DNA of 40,790 nt from Campylobacter sp. (GCA_017934385.1 JAGBJQ010000110.1:1-40790); one strand, 5' to 3'. Positions 25,700 through 33,417 are shown, counted from the first letter of the stretch. Program-made: numbers and translations. Notes: generated by a model from the sequence alone, not told the origin.

Positions 25700-25735
25700 G
25701 TATAAGTAAATTTTTTCTGTGAATTTTTACTTATA
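25700..25735. promoter_or_regulatory. Putative right integrase arm sites
   Basis: GTATAAGTAAA (25700-25710) is the exact inverse of TTTACTTATAC, and TTTACTTATA recurs at 25726-25735. Both are between the integrase start and the tRNA. Along with the left pair this makes four motif copies flanking the element. Confidence 0.5.
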
Positions 25736-25828
25736 TTTTTATCTGAAAATCGCTGATTTTCTCTGAAATTGATTGTAATCGAAAATGCTTTAAAACTCTC
25801 TTAAAATCGTGGTTTCTGAAAGGTTGTG

Positions 25829-25863
25829 AAAAAGGCTGAAATTGTGCGGTGGTGGGCTCACCA
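25829..25863. repeat. Right attachment site overlapping tRNA-Met 3' end
   Basis: 35-bp copy of the left att sequence; 25850-25863 is the tRNA 3' end. Integration thus left the tRNA gene intact, with the integrase gene 166 bp away. Confidence 0.88.
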
Positions 25864-25926
25864 GGACTCGAACCTGGGACCATCCGGTTATGAGCCGGAT
25901 GCTCTAACCAACTGAGCTATGAGCCC
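25850..25926 (-). tRNA. tRNA-Met(CAU), elongator type
   Basis: A full cloverleaf is seen on the minus strand: acceptor GGGCTCA with TGAGCCC, discriminator A and an encoded CCA; D-arm (GCTCAGTTGGTTAGAGC); anticodon stem ATCCGG/CCGGAT with loop CTCATAA, anticodon CAT; and T-arm CCAGG TTCGAGT CCTGG. The D-arm and absence of initiator features indicate elongator Met; tRNA-Ile(CAU), which is lysidine-modified, cannot be fully excluded by eye. It is the integration site of the island. Confidence 0.92.
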
Positions 25927-26111
25927 GATTGAATAAATTGGATAAGCTGTAATTTTACAAAAAATTTCTTAAATTTGAGTTAAAGCGCAAAATTTTGCCA
26001 AACGCCAAATTTCTTACATGCGATACGCAATCCAACCTGTGCACGCAAATTTTAGTGCCAAATCATGACACATTACAACGCGCGCAAACCGTGCGCATTT
26101 CGGCGCAGTAT

Positions 26112-26251
26112 AATCCACGCAATCCACGCAATCCACGCAATCCGCGCAATCCGCGCAATCCGCGCAATCCGCGCTTAAAAATATCGCCCAAATTTCGGCG
26201 CAGTATTAGCGCAAACCAAATTCAAGCGCAAAGCAAATTCAAGCGCAAAGC
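26112..26251. repeat. 9-bp tandem repeat array and adjoining 17-bp duplication
   Basis: Seven perfect 9-bp units run from 26112 to 26174: three AATCCACGC, then four AATCCGCGC. A 17-bp unit is repeated in tandem at 26218-26234 and 26235-26251. ATTTCGGCGCAGTAT also occurs on both sides of the array (about 26097 and 26193). An ORF runs through as Asn-Pro-Arg repeats, but has no ribosome-binding site and looks incidental. The rest of 25927-26396 holds no gene. Confidence 0.85.
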
Positions 26252-26396
26252 AAAATTTGATGCAGTGTTTAAAGGCGCAAGAATATTTAACAAAATTTAA
26301 CAACAAATTTTAAGGATTAAATTTAAAATTCCCCGCTAAATTCGGCAAATTTAACAAATTTCGCAAATTTGCCAAATTTAATCAGGGAAGGAAGAA

Positions 26397-26963
26397 TTAT
26401 TTATTTGCTTTTTCGATATATTCGCCACGCACGGTATCTACGCGGATAACCTCGCCTTCAAGCACATGAAATGGGATTTGCACCACAGCGCCAGTTTCAA
26501 GGGTCGCTGGTTTTTTGTTGCTTCCTTGTGTATCGCCACGGAAATTTGGCGCAGTTTCGACGATTTTTAGCTCGACTACTTGCGGAACTTCCACGCCAAT
26601 CGCTTTGCCGTTGTAAAACATAATGCTAACCATCATGCCATCGAGCATCCATTTTTTCGCCTCGCCCACATCCTCGTCAGCGATTGCCACTTGCTCGTAG
26701 CTCTCTGTGTCCATGAATTGGCAATACTCGCCGTCATCATAAAGGTATTGCATATCTTTTTGCTCTAAATTTGGCTCCTCGCATTTATCGCCTGCGTGGA
26801 AAGTTTTTTCCAAAACCTTACCGTCGATGAAGGATTTTAGTTTCGCGCGCACGAAAGCCGCGCCCTTGCCCGGTTTTACATGTTGATACTCTACGATTTT
26901 AAACGGAATTCCATCAACTTCGACTTTAAGACCTTTTTTCAAATCGCCCATTGAATAAGCCAT
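26397..26963 (-). CDS. efp: Elongation factor P
   Basis: Ribosome-binding factor that relieves stalling at polyproline. At 188 residues it is full length, with a KOW-like N-terminal domain ([20 protein letters not shown]), the loop [15 protein letters not shown] carrying the usual modified Lys near residue 33, and OB-fold domains ending in GEYIEKANK. The start has AAGGAG just upstream and a TATAAT box (27002-26997, minus strand) about 35 bp before the ATG. Confidence 0.96.
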   Translation of the reverse strand: MAYSMGDLKKGLKVEVDGIPFKIVEYQHVKPGKGAAFVRAKLKSFIDGKVLEKTFHAGDKCEEPNLEQKDMQYLYDDGEYCQFMDTESYEQVAIADEDVGEAKKWMLDGMMVSIMFYNGKAIGVEVPQVVELKIVETAPNFRGDTQGSNKKPATLETGAVVQIPFHVLEGEVIRVDTVRGEYIEKANK

Positions 26964-27034
26964 TTTTTCTCCTTAGTTTGGTTGCATAAAACTGCGATTA
27001 TACTAAATTTAGCTTTAAATTTAGCCAAATTTAA

Positions 27035-27862
27035 TCAAAGTAAAATTTTAAAATCCTCAGTATCAAAAAGCAAAATTTTATCATTTTTGATTTTTTCTAG
27101 CTCGCCTGAGAACCCAGATTTTGAAAACAGCGCCACCATATCGGGCGCAAGCGCGGAATTTTCGCACTTTGCGAGCAGTTCGTTTAGGACATTTTTTGAG
27201 ATTTTGCGCTCTTTGTATTTGCACTCGCCCACGATCAAAAACCCCTCAAATTTCGCAAAAATATCAATCTCGCTATTTTTATCCCAATAACTCGAAATTT
27301 GTGAAATATCGATATTTAGGTAGTTTGCGAGCAGTTCGCGGCAGAGTATCTCATAGCCAAAACTCGCGTAATTATCGAAATCCTCCCTAATCTCGCCGAT
27401 GACTTTTTCGTATTCGCCCTGCGCCAAAATTTGCAAATTTGGCTCGATAAACCTAAACCAAAACCGCGAGAAATTATCGTTAAAATGGACTTTGTCTGTG
27501 ATTTGATAGCGTCTTAAAATTCGTGGCAATTTATCATTTTTATGCAATTTTACAGGGCGTTTTTCGTGCGATTTTTCTAAATTTAAAAACCCAGCTTCTA
27601 GCAAAATTTGTGTGATTTTTTGCGCGGTAAATCGGGGCAGTATCTTTGCGACACCGATTTTTTTGCGATCTGATTTGGCGAATTTCATCAGCGCTTGTTT
27701 TAGCTCTTTTTCATACTCGCCGCCGAAACTAAACCTCTCGCCAATCTCCCTAAAATTCGGCAAAATTTCAGCCTCTATCGCGCTAAATACATCGTCATAT
27801 TTCGCGCAAATATCAAAAGCATCGAATACGAAGTGAAATTTCAAAATTTCACTCAGTTCCAA
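27035..27862 (-). CDS. DUF234-type protein with PD-(D/E)XK-like nuclease motif (Cj0550-like)
   Basis: A 275-residue protein. The middle shows a winged-helix-like region (GVAKILPRFTAQKITQILLEAGFLNLEK). The C-terminal domain has NSEIDIFAKF followed by LIVGECKYKER, the D-xn-E-x-K core of PD-(D/E)XK nucleases and of the DUF234 domain that ends some archaeal-type ATPases. No Walker motif is present, so it is the C-terminal module alone. The ORF opens at a TTG (27862) without a clear ribosome-binding site, so the true start is uncertain. It sits beside efp, as Cj0550 does in C. jejuni. Function unknown; a DNA or RNA endonuclease is possible. Confidence 0.7.
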   Translation of the reverse strand: MELSEILKFHFVFDAFDICAKYDDVFSAIEAEILPNFREIGERFSFGGEYEKELKQALMKFAKSDRKKIGVAKILPRFTAQKITQILLEAGFLNLEKSHEKRPVKLHKNDKLPRILRRYQITDKVHFNDNFSRFWFRFIEPNLQILAQGEYEKVIGEIREDFDNYASFGYEILCRELLANYLNIDISQISSYWDKNSEIDIFAKFEGFLIVGECKYKERKISKNVLNELLAKCENSALAPDMVALFSKSGFSGELEKIKNDKILLFDTEDFKILL

Positions 27863-27968
27863 ATGGCCAAATTTGCTAGCCGTGTGTTTTAACCCTAAAA
27901 TTTCACCCCTCCTAAAACGGCTAATTTTAGCAAGTTTAGGTATAATTTACAAAATTTTGGAGTAAAAA

Positions 27969-29282
27969 ATGCAAATCGAAAAAATAAAAAATGATTTAAT
28001 ACTAAAAGAAGGAGTCAAATACTTCGATTTCGCCGCGTCTGGGCTAGCGTGCAATAGCGTCGAGCGCGAAATCGAGCGGGTTTTGCGCACTTATGCCAAC
28101 ACGCACTCGCTTGGCGGCGAAAACGCCCACACCACGAGCGAATACTACGAAAACGCGCGCGCCAAAATCAAAGAAATGCTAGGGTGCGCTGGCAGATACT
28201 ACCTCATCTCGTGCGGATTTGGTGCGACAGCCGCGATTAAGAAGCTATGGGAAATTTTAGGCATTTACCTGCCGCCAAACACCAAAAAACGGCTAAATTT
28301 GACAAATTTCGCCACAAATGAGCGCGCAAAATTTCCACTAATTGTGATTTCGCCATACGAGCACCACTCGGTCGAAATCAGCCTGCGTCAGGCTCTGTGC
28401 GAACTCGTGCGCGCGCCACTGGGCGCGGACGGGCTTATGGATTTTGGCAAATTAAACGAAATTTTAGGCGCAAATAAAGGGCGCGAAATTTATGGCGTAT
28501 TTAGCGCGTGTTCGAACGCCACTGGGATTTTAGTCGATTATAAGCGGGTATTTTTGGCGCTGAAAATGCACGGCGCGAAGCTTTTCATCGACGCTAGCGC
28601 GCTTGTGGCGCATGATAATGTGGATTTGGGCTTTTGCGACGGGCTGTTTTTTGGCGCACACAAACTCATCGGCGGAGTGGGTGCGTGCGGGATTTTGGCG
28701 CTGAAAAAAGAGTTTTTAGAAGGCGCGGAGCCCACATTTGCGGGCGGTGGCGCGGTAAAATACGCTGATTTTAGCACGCAAAGCTTCGTCATCGACAAAG
28801 AGCGGCTAGAAGAGCCCGGCACTCCCGGGATTACGGCGCTCATTAGGGCGTATTTGGCGCTGGATTTGCGCCACAAGGTGGGATTTGCGGCGATAAAAGA
28901 GCGAGAGAGCGCGCTAAATGCGAAATTTATCGATGAAATTTCAAAAATCAAAGAGATTAAAATTTACGGAAATTTAAGCGCGCCAAGGGTGCCGATTTTC
29001 GCCTTTAATATGCAAAATTTAGCCTCTGACGCCCTAGCCTCCGTGCTTAGCTCGAAATTCGAAATCCAAACGCGCTCTGGGTGCGACTGCGCAGCACCCT
29101 ATGGATTTGATTTGACGGGGCTTGCGCCAGATCCCGTAAATCAAACAAAACCAAGCTGGGTGCGAGCAAGCTTCTCGTGGGTCAATGACGAGGACGATAT
29201 CGCCTATCTCGCCCACGCGCTCAAAGAAATCGTCAAAATCCGCACAAAGATAAATTTCGTAAGTGGAAAGTATCGTTGCTAA
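27969..29282 (+). CDS. Class V aminotransferase (cysteine desulfurase-like)
   Basis: A 437-residue PLP enzyme of fold type I. Visible landmarks: KYFDFAASGLACNSVE at the N-terminus, SLGGENAHTTSEYYENAR, the cofactor-binding DASALVAHDNVDLGFCDG with PLP lysine in GAHKLIGGVGACG, and a late TRSGCDCAAPYG where IscS/SufS-type enzymes carry the active-site cysteine loop. It is probably a cysteine desulfurase/selenocysteine lyase-like enzyme or another class V aminotransferase; the substrate cannot be settled. GC-rich codons (GCG, CGC) are more frequent than in neighbouring genes. GGAG lies before the ATG; it is divergent from the DUF234 gene. Confidence 0.82.
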   Translation: MQIEKIKNDLILKEGVKYFDFAASGLACNSVEREIERVLRTYANTHSLGGENAHTTSEYYENARAKIKEMLGCAGRYYLISCGFGATAAIKKLWEILGIYLPPNTKKRLNLTNFATNERAKFPLIVISPYEHHSVEISLRQALCELVRAPLGADGLMDFGKLNEILGANKGREIYGVFSACSNATGILVDYKRVFLALKMHGAKLFIDASALVAHDNVDLGFCDGLFFGAHKLIGGVGACGILALKKEFLEGAEPTFAGGGAVKYADFSTQSFVIDKERLEEPGTPGITALIRAYLALDLRHKVGFAAIKERESALNAKFIDEISKIKEIKIYGNLSAPRVPIFAFNMQNLASDALASVLSSKFEIQTRSGCDCAAPYGFDLTGLAPDPVNQTKPSWVRASFSWVNDEDDIAYLAHALKEIVKIRTKINFVSGKYRC

Positions 29283-29327
29283 TCGCTCCCGCAAGGTAGA
29301 AATACTGCGCCAGGTTTAAAAATAATG

Positions 29328-29404
29328 ATAAATAAAGAATTAAAAATTATGAAATTTGATAAAAATATAAAATTCGGTGAGCAAAAGGATACCCACCCTA
29401 CGGT
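29328..29404. repeat. Left boundary repeats of the immunity-like cassette
   Basis: ATAAATAAAGAAT (29328-29340) recurs in direct orientation at 30562-30574. CCCACCCTACGGT (29392-29404) recurs inverted at 30529-30541. Together they flank the three AT-rich ORFs. Confidence 0.7.
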
Positions 29405-29459
29405 ACTATAAACCCAAAAACAAAAGAGAAAAAGCCAGCCATGAAAGGTAGGAAAACAA

Positions 29460-29834
29460 ATGTTTAAAGCAAAACATTGTTGTTTAAAAATGAGAAAGGC
29501 TGTAAATTTTAGTTGCGATATTCATAAAAATATCTATGACTGCCCAGACGCTTTGATAATTTATTCGCCCAAATTTGATGAATATGGTATTATTATCCAC
29601 GATGGTGGAACAAGTAATATTTCAATCAAGTTTTGTCCATTTTGTGGTAAGAAATTACCTAATTCAAAACGCAATAAATGGTTTAATAAAATGGAAAAAT
29701 TGGGAATAGATATTAACAATGATAAAATTCCTAAAATATATTTAAATTATGGTTGGTGGCTGAAAAAAGGTTCATATAATCCAAAGACTAAGGAGAAAAA
29801 ACCACCAGTAAAGAATAGAAGGGTGGAAAAATGA
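29460..29834 (+). CDS. DUF6980-like putative immunity protein
   Basis: A 124-residue protein with a zinc-ribbon-like Cys pattern: CC near residue 7, NFSCDIHKNIYDCPDALI, the highly characteristic FDEYGIIIHDGGTSN, FCPFCGKKLPNSKRNKWF and a Trp-rich end (LNYGWWLKK). I recognise this pattern from proteins next to polymorphic toxins (DUF6980), usually regarded as immunity proteins. No toxin gene is adjacent. The codon usage is markedly AT-richer than in the flanking genes. AAGGTAGGA precedes the ATG. The stop overlaps the next start by 4 bp. Confidence 0.65.
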   Translation: MFKAKHCCLKMRKAVNFSCDIHKNIYDCPDALIIYSPKFDEYGIIIHDGGTSNISIKFCPFCGKKLPNSKRNKWFNKMEKLGIDINNDKIPKIYLNYGWWLKKGSYNPKTKEKKPPVKNRRVEK

Positions 29835-30118
29835 AACCAAAGCCAAAGACCAATATTTGTGTCATATATTATAACAAACTTGATGATAGTTTTGTAAAAA
29901 TTACTCCTATTGAAAATTGTACTTTAAAAGATATTGAAACCGTTTTGTTAAGTTGCTATTCAAACGAAAAACATATTCAATATGATGAGTATGGAAACCA
30001 ATATTTAAGTGGTTCCTATGATATTACGCCAGAAATAAATAGAATATTACTAGAAAAATTTGGCATAGAAATTGATACAGCAAATTTTAATTGTCAATTG
30101 GAAGAAGAATATGTATAG
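29831..30118 (+). CDS. Small AT-rich cassette protein, unknown
   Basis: A 95-residue acidic protein with alternating strands and helices (TNICVIYYNKLDDSFVKITP, then CTLKDIETVLLSCY and the end FGIEIDTANFNCQLEEEYV). Not recognised. It begins inside the stop of the DUF6980-like gene (ATGA overlap), and its end overlaps the next gene, so the three form one operon. Size and context suggest another immunity protein. Confidence 0.6.
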   Translation: MKPKPKTNICVIYYNKLDDSFVKITPIENCTLKDIETVLLSCYSNEKHIQYDEYGNQYLSGSYDITPEINRILLEKFGIEIDTANFNCQLEEEYV

Positions 30119-30512
30119 TGCAAAAAATCAATTAAAATTTACATATAGAATTATCGCCGATACTGAATTTGATTTGTCTGAACTAAAAGAAAAATTTCCT
30201 ATATTGACAAAAAAAGAAAGTCTAAAAGCATTAAATCCATATTTAACAATAAGTCAAAATAATGATAAATTTGTCATTTGCATACACAAATTTTATATTT
30301 CTATCGGAGTTATCGATACAAAAATCTTAATCGATAAAATGGAGATTATTAGAAATTCTTTGTCAAATAAAACAGAAAAAAACACTTTGCAACAATTGGT
30401 AATTACAATATTCCCAGAAACTGATCAATTTGGGTGCGACATACCTGCTGAAATTTTGCGATATTTAAGCGATAACAATATAAGTTTATCGTTGAGTGGG
30501 ATATTTTTATGA
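30111..30512 (+). CDS. DUF4279-like putative immunity protein
   Basis: A 133-residue protein with a C-terminus (LVITIFPETDQFGCDIPAEI, then LRYLSDNNISLSLSGIF) that resembles DUF4279, a family common in toxin-immunity clusters. The similarity is by pattern only. I choose ATG 30111, preceded by GGAAGAAG, over ATG 30072, which lies deep in the previous gene. The stop is followed within 20 bp by the right-hand inverted repeat. Confidence 0.5.
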   Translation: MYSAKNQLKFTYRIIADTEFDLSELKEKFPILTKKESLKALNPYLTISQNNDKFVICIHKFYISIGVIDTKILIDKMEIIRNSLSNKTEKNTLQQLVITIFPETDQFGCDIPAEILRYLSDNNISLSLSGIFL

Positions 30513-30528
30513 TTTTATTGCAAAAAGC

Positions 30529-30574
30529 ACCGTAGGGTGGGCATCTTTGCCCACCACAATCATAAATAAAGAAT
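30529..30574. repeat. Right boundary repeats of the immunity-like cassette, with hairpin
   Basis: ACCGTAGGGTGGG (30529-30541) is the inverted partner of 29392-29404. It leads into a hairpin, GGTGGGCA (30536-30543) with TGCCCACC (30548-30555). GTAGGGTGGGCA...TGCCCACC motifs are widespread mobile-like intergenic repeats in many bacteria. ATAAATAAAGAAT follows at 30562-30574. Confidence 0.7.
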
Positions 30575-30640
30575 AAAAAATGATAAAATTCTCGGCGCAG
30601 TATTTTAAAATTTGCGAAGCGAAATTTGGCGAAATTTAAA

Positions 30641-31417
30641 TCACAAAATCACAACCAAAAACAAAATTCCTACAATTATGCGATAAATTCCAAACAGGAT
30701 AAAGTCAAATTTGCTAACAAAGCTCAAAAATAGCTTGATTGCGATAAGCGCGACCACGAAGGCAACCGCACCACCAAGCAGAAAGATCCAAATATTTTGC
30801 GAATTTTGCGCGAAGGTGTCAAGGTTTTTGTAAGTATCATACAAAGTCGCCGCAAACATCGTAGGAATCGCTAGTAAAAAGCTAAATCTGGCGGCTAAAT
30901 TTCGGCTAAGCCCGCAAAGAAGCCCAGCGATAATGGTCGCACCCGATCTAGAAGTGCCCGGCACCATAGCAAAACACTGCGAAAGCCCGATTATAAAGGC
31001 TTGTTTGTATGAAATTTCGCTGAAATGTTCGCTCTGGCTTTTAGGCGGATTTTTCTTGCGAAGTAGCTCGACCACGATAAAAATCACGCCCCAAATGACA
31101 AGCATATACGCAGTCGTGGCGGGCGAAAATAGCGATTTTATCGTCTTATACATCAAAAATCCAATGATTGCTGTGGGGAAAAATCCGACCATTAGCTTAA
31201 CCCAAAGCGAAAAATCCTGCTTCAAACGCTCGAAAAACATAAAAACTACCGCTAAAATCGAGCCTAGCTGTATCACGACCTCGAAGCATTTAAGCGCGTC
31301 TGTCTGCTCCAAGCCCAAAAAATGCGACGCCAAAATCATGTGTCCAGTCGAGCTTACGGGCAAAAACTCGGTCAGCCCCTCGACAACGCCTAAAATTATC
31401 GCACTAATTATATCCAT
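30641..31417 (-). CDS. uppP: Undecaprenyl-diphosphatase (BacA/UppP family)
   Basis: Integral membrane phosphatase that recycles undecaprenyl pyrophosphate to the lipid carrier for peptidoglycan and other glycans. The 258-residue protein has the two family motifs, GVVEGLTEFLPVSSTGHMIL at the N-terminus and VPGTSRSGATI in the middle, among about seven or eight membrane segments. Confers bacitracin tolerance in other species. It overlaps thiE by 14 bp on the same strand. Confidence 0.95.
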   Translation of the reverse strand: MDIISAIILGVVEGLTEFLPVSSTGHMILASHFLGLEQTDALKCFEVVIQLGSILAVVFMFFERLKQDFSLWVKLMVGFFPTAIIGFLMYKTIKSLFSPATTAYMLVIWGVIFIVVELLRKKNPPKSQSEHFSEISYKQAFIIGLSQCFAMVPGTSRSGATIIAGLLCGLSRNLAARFSFLLAIPTMFAATLYDTYKNLDTFAQNSQNIWIFLLGGAVAFVVALIAIKLFLSFVSKFDFILFGIYRIIVGILFLVVIL

Positions 31418-32018
31418 TGATTATGCCTTGTAAATTTTTTATGTTTTGCGAAATGCTATTTGGTCTGTAAATCGCACTCACAAGCGCGATATAATCGGGG
31501 TTTAACGCCAAAATTTGAGCTAAATTTTGCTCGCTAATCCCGCCAATTATCGCAACTGGGATTTCAAGCTCACGCTTTGCCATTTGCACGATTTCGTGCG
31601 GACAAAGCGGGGCTTCTTTTTTGGTGGAGCTTGCAAACATCGCCCCAAACGCAGCATAACTCGCACCGCAACTTTGGGCGATTTTAGCCCTTTTTATGTC
31701 GCTATAACATGTCACACCGATGATTGAGCCCGCACCCAAAATTTCACGCGCACTGGCGGGATCTGCGTCGTCTTTGCCAATATGCACGCCGTGAGCGCGG
31801 AGTTTTTTCGCCAAAGCGACATTATCATTGATGATTAGCTTCGCGCCGTAATCCTCGCAAAGCGAGATTAGCGAGGCGATGAGAGTTTCGTCTTGGCGTG
31901 GGAGTTTGGAGCGATACTGCACGAGTCTGACGCCACTATCTAGAATTTCACGCACCTGCGAAAAAACGCTAGAATTTGGCGTCAAAATATCATCGGTAAG
32001 GGCGTAAATTTCACTCAT
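31404..32018 (-). CDS. thiE: Thiamine-phosphate synthase
   Basis: Joins HMP-pyrophosphate and thiazole phosphate to thiamine phosphate. The 204-residue TIM barrel shows VRLVQYRSK (pyrimidine site), LIINDNVALAKKLRAHGVHIGKDD, GAMFASSTKK (phosphate loop) and the barrel-end VAIIGGISEQN. In some places it differs from the E. coli consensus, for example GVTCYSD. The start overlaps the stop of a short ORF (32011-32117) within ATGAGTGA. Confidence 0.92.
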   Translation of the reverse strand: MSEIYALTDDILTPNSSVFSQVREILDSGVRLVQYRSKLPRQDETLIASLISLCEDYGAKLIINDNVALAKKLRAHGVHIGKDDADPASAREILGAGSIIGVTCYSDIKRAKIAQSCGASYAAFGAMFASSTKKEAPLCPHEIVQMAKRELEIPVAIIGGISEQNLAQILALNPDYIALVSAIYRPNSISQNIKNLQGIINGYN

Positions 32019-32117
32019 TGATTGACATTTCTATTTTTGGTTTTTCTTCTGCATTAGTGATAGTTAAATTTTGACTAGCATTGTTTTCTTCTTCATTTTT
32101 TACTTTTTTTTGGCTCA
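32011..32117 (-). other. Short ORF after the nuclease remnant, possibly its displaced C-terminus
   Basis: 35 residues (MSQKKVKNEEENNASQNL onward), very polar. It starts inside the nuclease 3' end in another frame, next to an A8 run (GCCAAAAAAAAG). It may be the original C-terminal tail of the nuclease shifted by a slip in that run. It is too short and biased to call as an independent gene. Confidence 0.3.
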
Positions 32118-32615
32118 TCTTTAATCCCAAGAGCACATTTTGTGAGTTTTTCATATTTTTTTCCAAACAAACCGCGCTTGTTTTCCATGGCATACACACT
32201 AGCCTCTATTAGCGCTTCACTATCATCATTTTTTAGGCTCGCAACACCTTGTCTTACAAGTTCTAAACTGAGATTTTTTTTATCTGTACTAAAATCGCAA
32301 TATAATTTTTTAGCTGTTTGCTTGCGTATGGTTACGAAATATCTTGCGCCAGGTTTAATAATATTTTCTATCATTTTTTTTTGATTTTTAATAAAATTTT
32401 TAATCTCTTGATTGTTCGCTTTACATCTATTTAAGTCTTTCTCGTTTATTAAATAAATTTGATTTGGCGTTCAAACAAATCTGCGATCACCTTTTTTAAA
32501 CAAAAAAAGGTTTTCATCTTGAACATAAGCTAAAAATTTCGCATACATCACATCATTTCTCGCACACGCACTCGTAACCAAAAGCGATAAAAATATAAAA
32601 ATCAGTTTTTTCATA
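32093..32615 (-). pseudogene. Secreted thermonuclease-like (SNase) gene, decayed
   Basis: ATG at 32615 begins a signal peptide (MKKLIFIFLSL) with AAAGGGC upstream. The frame is then lost at a T5 run (32580-32584, plus-strand A5). Removing one T restores LSLLVTSACARNDVMYAKF and reading on to GDRRFV, where a TGA (32471-32473) stops it. The same frame then continues to 93 more residues from Met 32374, with the SNase-like end NLSLELVRQGVASLKNDDSE and ENKRGLFGKKYEKL. Two lesions in one short gene suggest genuine decay. The DNA-binding and catalytic N-terminal half is poorly conserved by eye, so the family is inferred from the C-terminal half. Confidence 0.6.
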
Positions 32616-32677
32616 AAAGCCCTTTAAATAGAAAAAAGCGCAAAATTTAAAAGGCTAAATTTTGCGCCAAATTTGGA

Positions 32678-33406
32678 TTATTTTAGGTTGTATTTTTCTA
32701 AAAGTTTGTCGTATGAGCCATCTTTCTTCATCTCGTCGATTGCTTTGTTGAATTTCTCCACAAGCTCAGGATATTTGCCCTTATCGAAAGCAAAGGCAAA
32801 CCCATCGCTTCCGTCAGACTCTCTCATAAACTCCACGATATCGTCGTTTTTCTTCAAATACTCCACGCCCACAGATGAATCCACGCAAAGCGCATCGACC
32901 TTTTTGTTTTTTACTAGTAGCACACCAGCAAACACGGTCTCGGCTGGATTGACATCTGCGCTAGGAATTTCGCGGATTGCGTTTTCTTGGATTGTGCCAA
33001 GTTGCGCCGTTAGGCGTTTGCCTTTAAGGTCGTCTTTGGTTTTTAGGCTATCGTCGTCTTTGTGTTTGATATATAAATTTTCGACCTCATAGTATGAGTT
33101 TGTGAAATCCACAGCGTTTCTTCTCTCTGCTGTCGCGCTCATACCTGATCCTGCTAGATCGATTTTACCGCTTTTTAGCGCTGGGATTAAGCCGTCAAAG
33201 CTCATATTTAAAATTTCGATTTTCAAATCGGCTCTTTTTGAAATTTCATTTACCAAATCAATATCAAATCCAGTGATAGTTGAGTTTTCATCTACGAACT
33301 CAAATGGTGGATATTCGGCGTTTGTGCCCATTACATAGACATCTTTTGCACAAGCAATTGAGCCAACCAAGCTAGCTGCCAACATAAATTTAAGAAATTT
33401 TTTCAT
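32678..33406 (-). CDS. Amino acid ABC transporter, periplasmic binding protein
   Basis: A 242-residue family 3 solute-binding protein. The signal peptide (MKKFLKFMLAASLVGSIACA) is followed by the typical GTNAEYPPFEFVDENS, then ITGFDIDLVNEIS, SFDGLIPALKSGKIDL and RRNAVDFTNSYYE, where the Arg and Asp contact the alpha-amino acid. It captures an amino acid for the adjacent permease and ATPase; the specific substrate is not evident (polar or basic amino acids are common). A Cys at the signal-peptide end raises the option of lipidation, but the preceding residues are not a good lipobox. It is the last gene of the operon. Confidence 0.92.
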   Translation of the reverse strand: MKKFLKFMLAASLVGSIACAKDVYVMGTNAEYPPFEFVDENSTITGFDIDLVNEISKRADLKIEILNMSFDGLIPALKSGKIDLAGSGMSATAERRNAVDFTNSYYEVENLYIKHKDDDSLKTKDDLKGKRLTAQLGTIQENAIREIPSADVNPAETVFAGVLLVKNKKVDALCVDSSVGVEYLKKNDDIVEFMRESDGSDGFAFAFDKGKYPELVEKFNKAIDEMKKDGSYDKLLEKYNLK

Positions 33407-33417
33407 TTCTGCTCCTT

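Larger units (their letters stand above)
20360..25863. mobile_element. Integrated genetic element in tRNA-Met (about 5.5 kb)
   Basis: Two 35-bp direct repeats, differing at one base (T20378 versus C25847), bound the element: 20360-20394 and 25829-25863. The right copy covers the last 14 bases of the tRNA-Met gene including its CCA end plus 21 bp downstream. Between them lie a tyrosine integrase next to the tRNA, an AlpA-like gene, two small ORFs, a replication-initiator-like gene and a toxin-antitoxin pair, all on the minus strand. The excised form would be 5469 bp. No capsid, packaging, conjugation or relaxase gene is recognisable. The integrase frameshift suggests that this copy is fixed unless helped in trans. 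Confidence 0.88.

Noticed and set aside
20360-25863. A prophage
   Set aside because: No capsid, tail, terminase, lysis or repressor gene is seen and the element is only 5.5 kb; satellite or plasmid-like island fits better.
26112-26174. Possible CRISPR-like array
   Set aside because: Units are 9 bp, contiguous, with no unique spacers; no cas genes are present in the window.
25995-26300. ORF of 101 residues with Asn-Pro-Arg repeats
   Set aside because: It is produced by the 9-bp tandem repeat; there is no ribosome-binding site, no promoter and no sensible protein outside the repeat.
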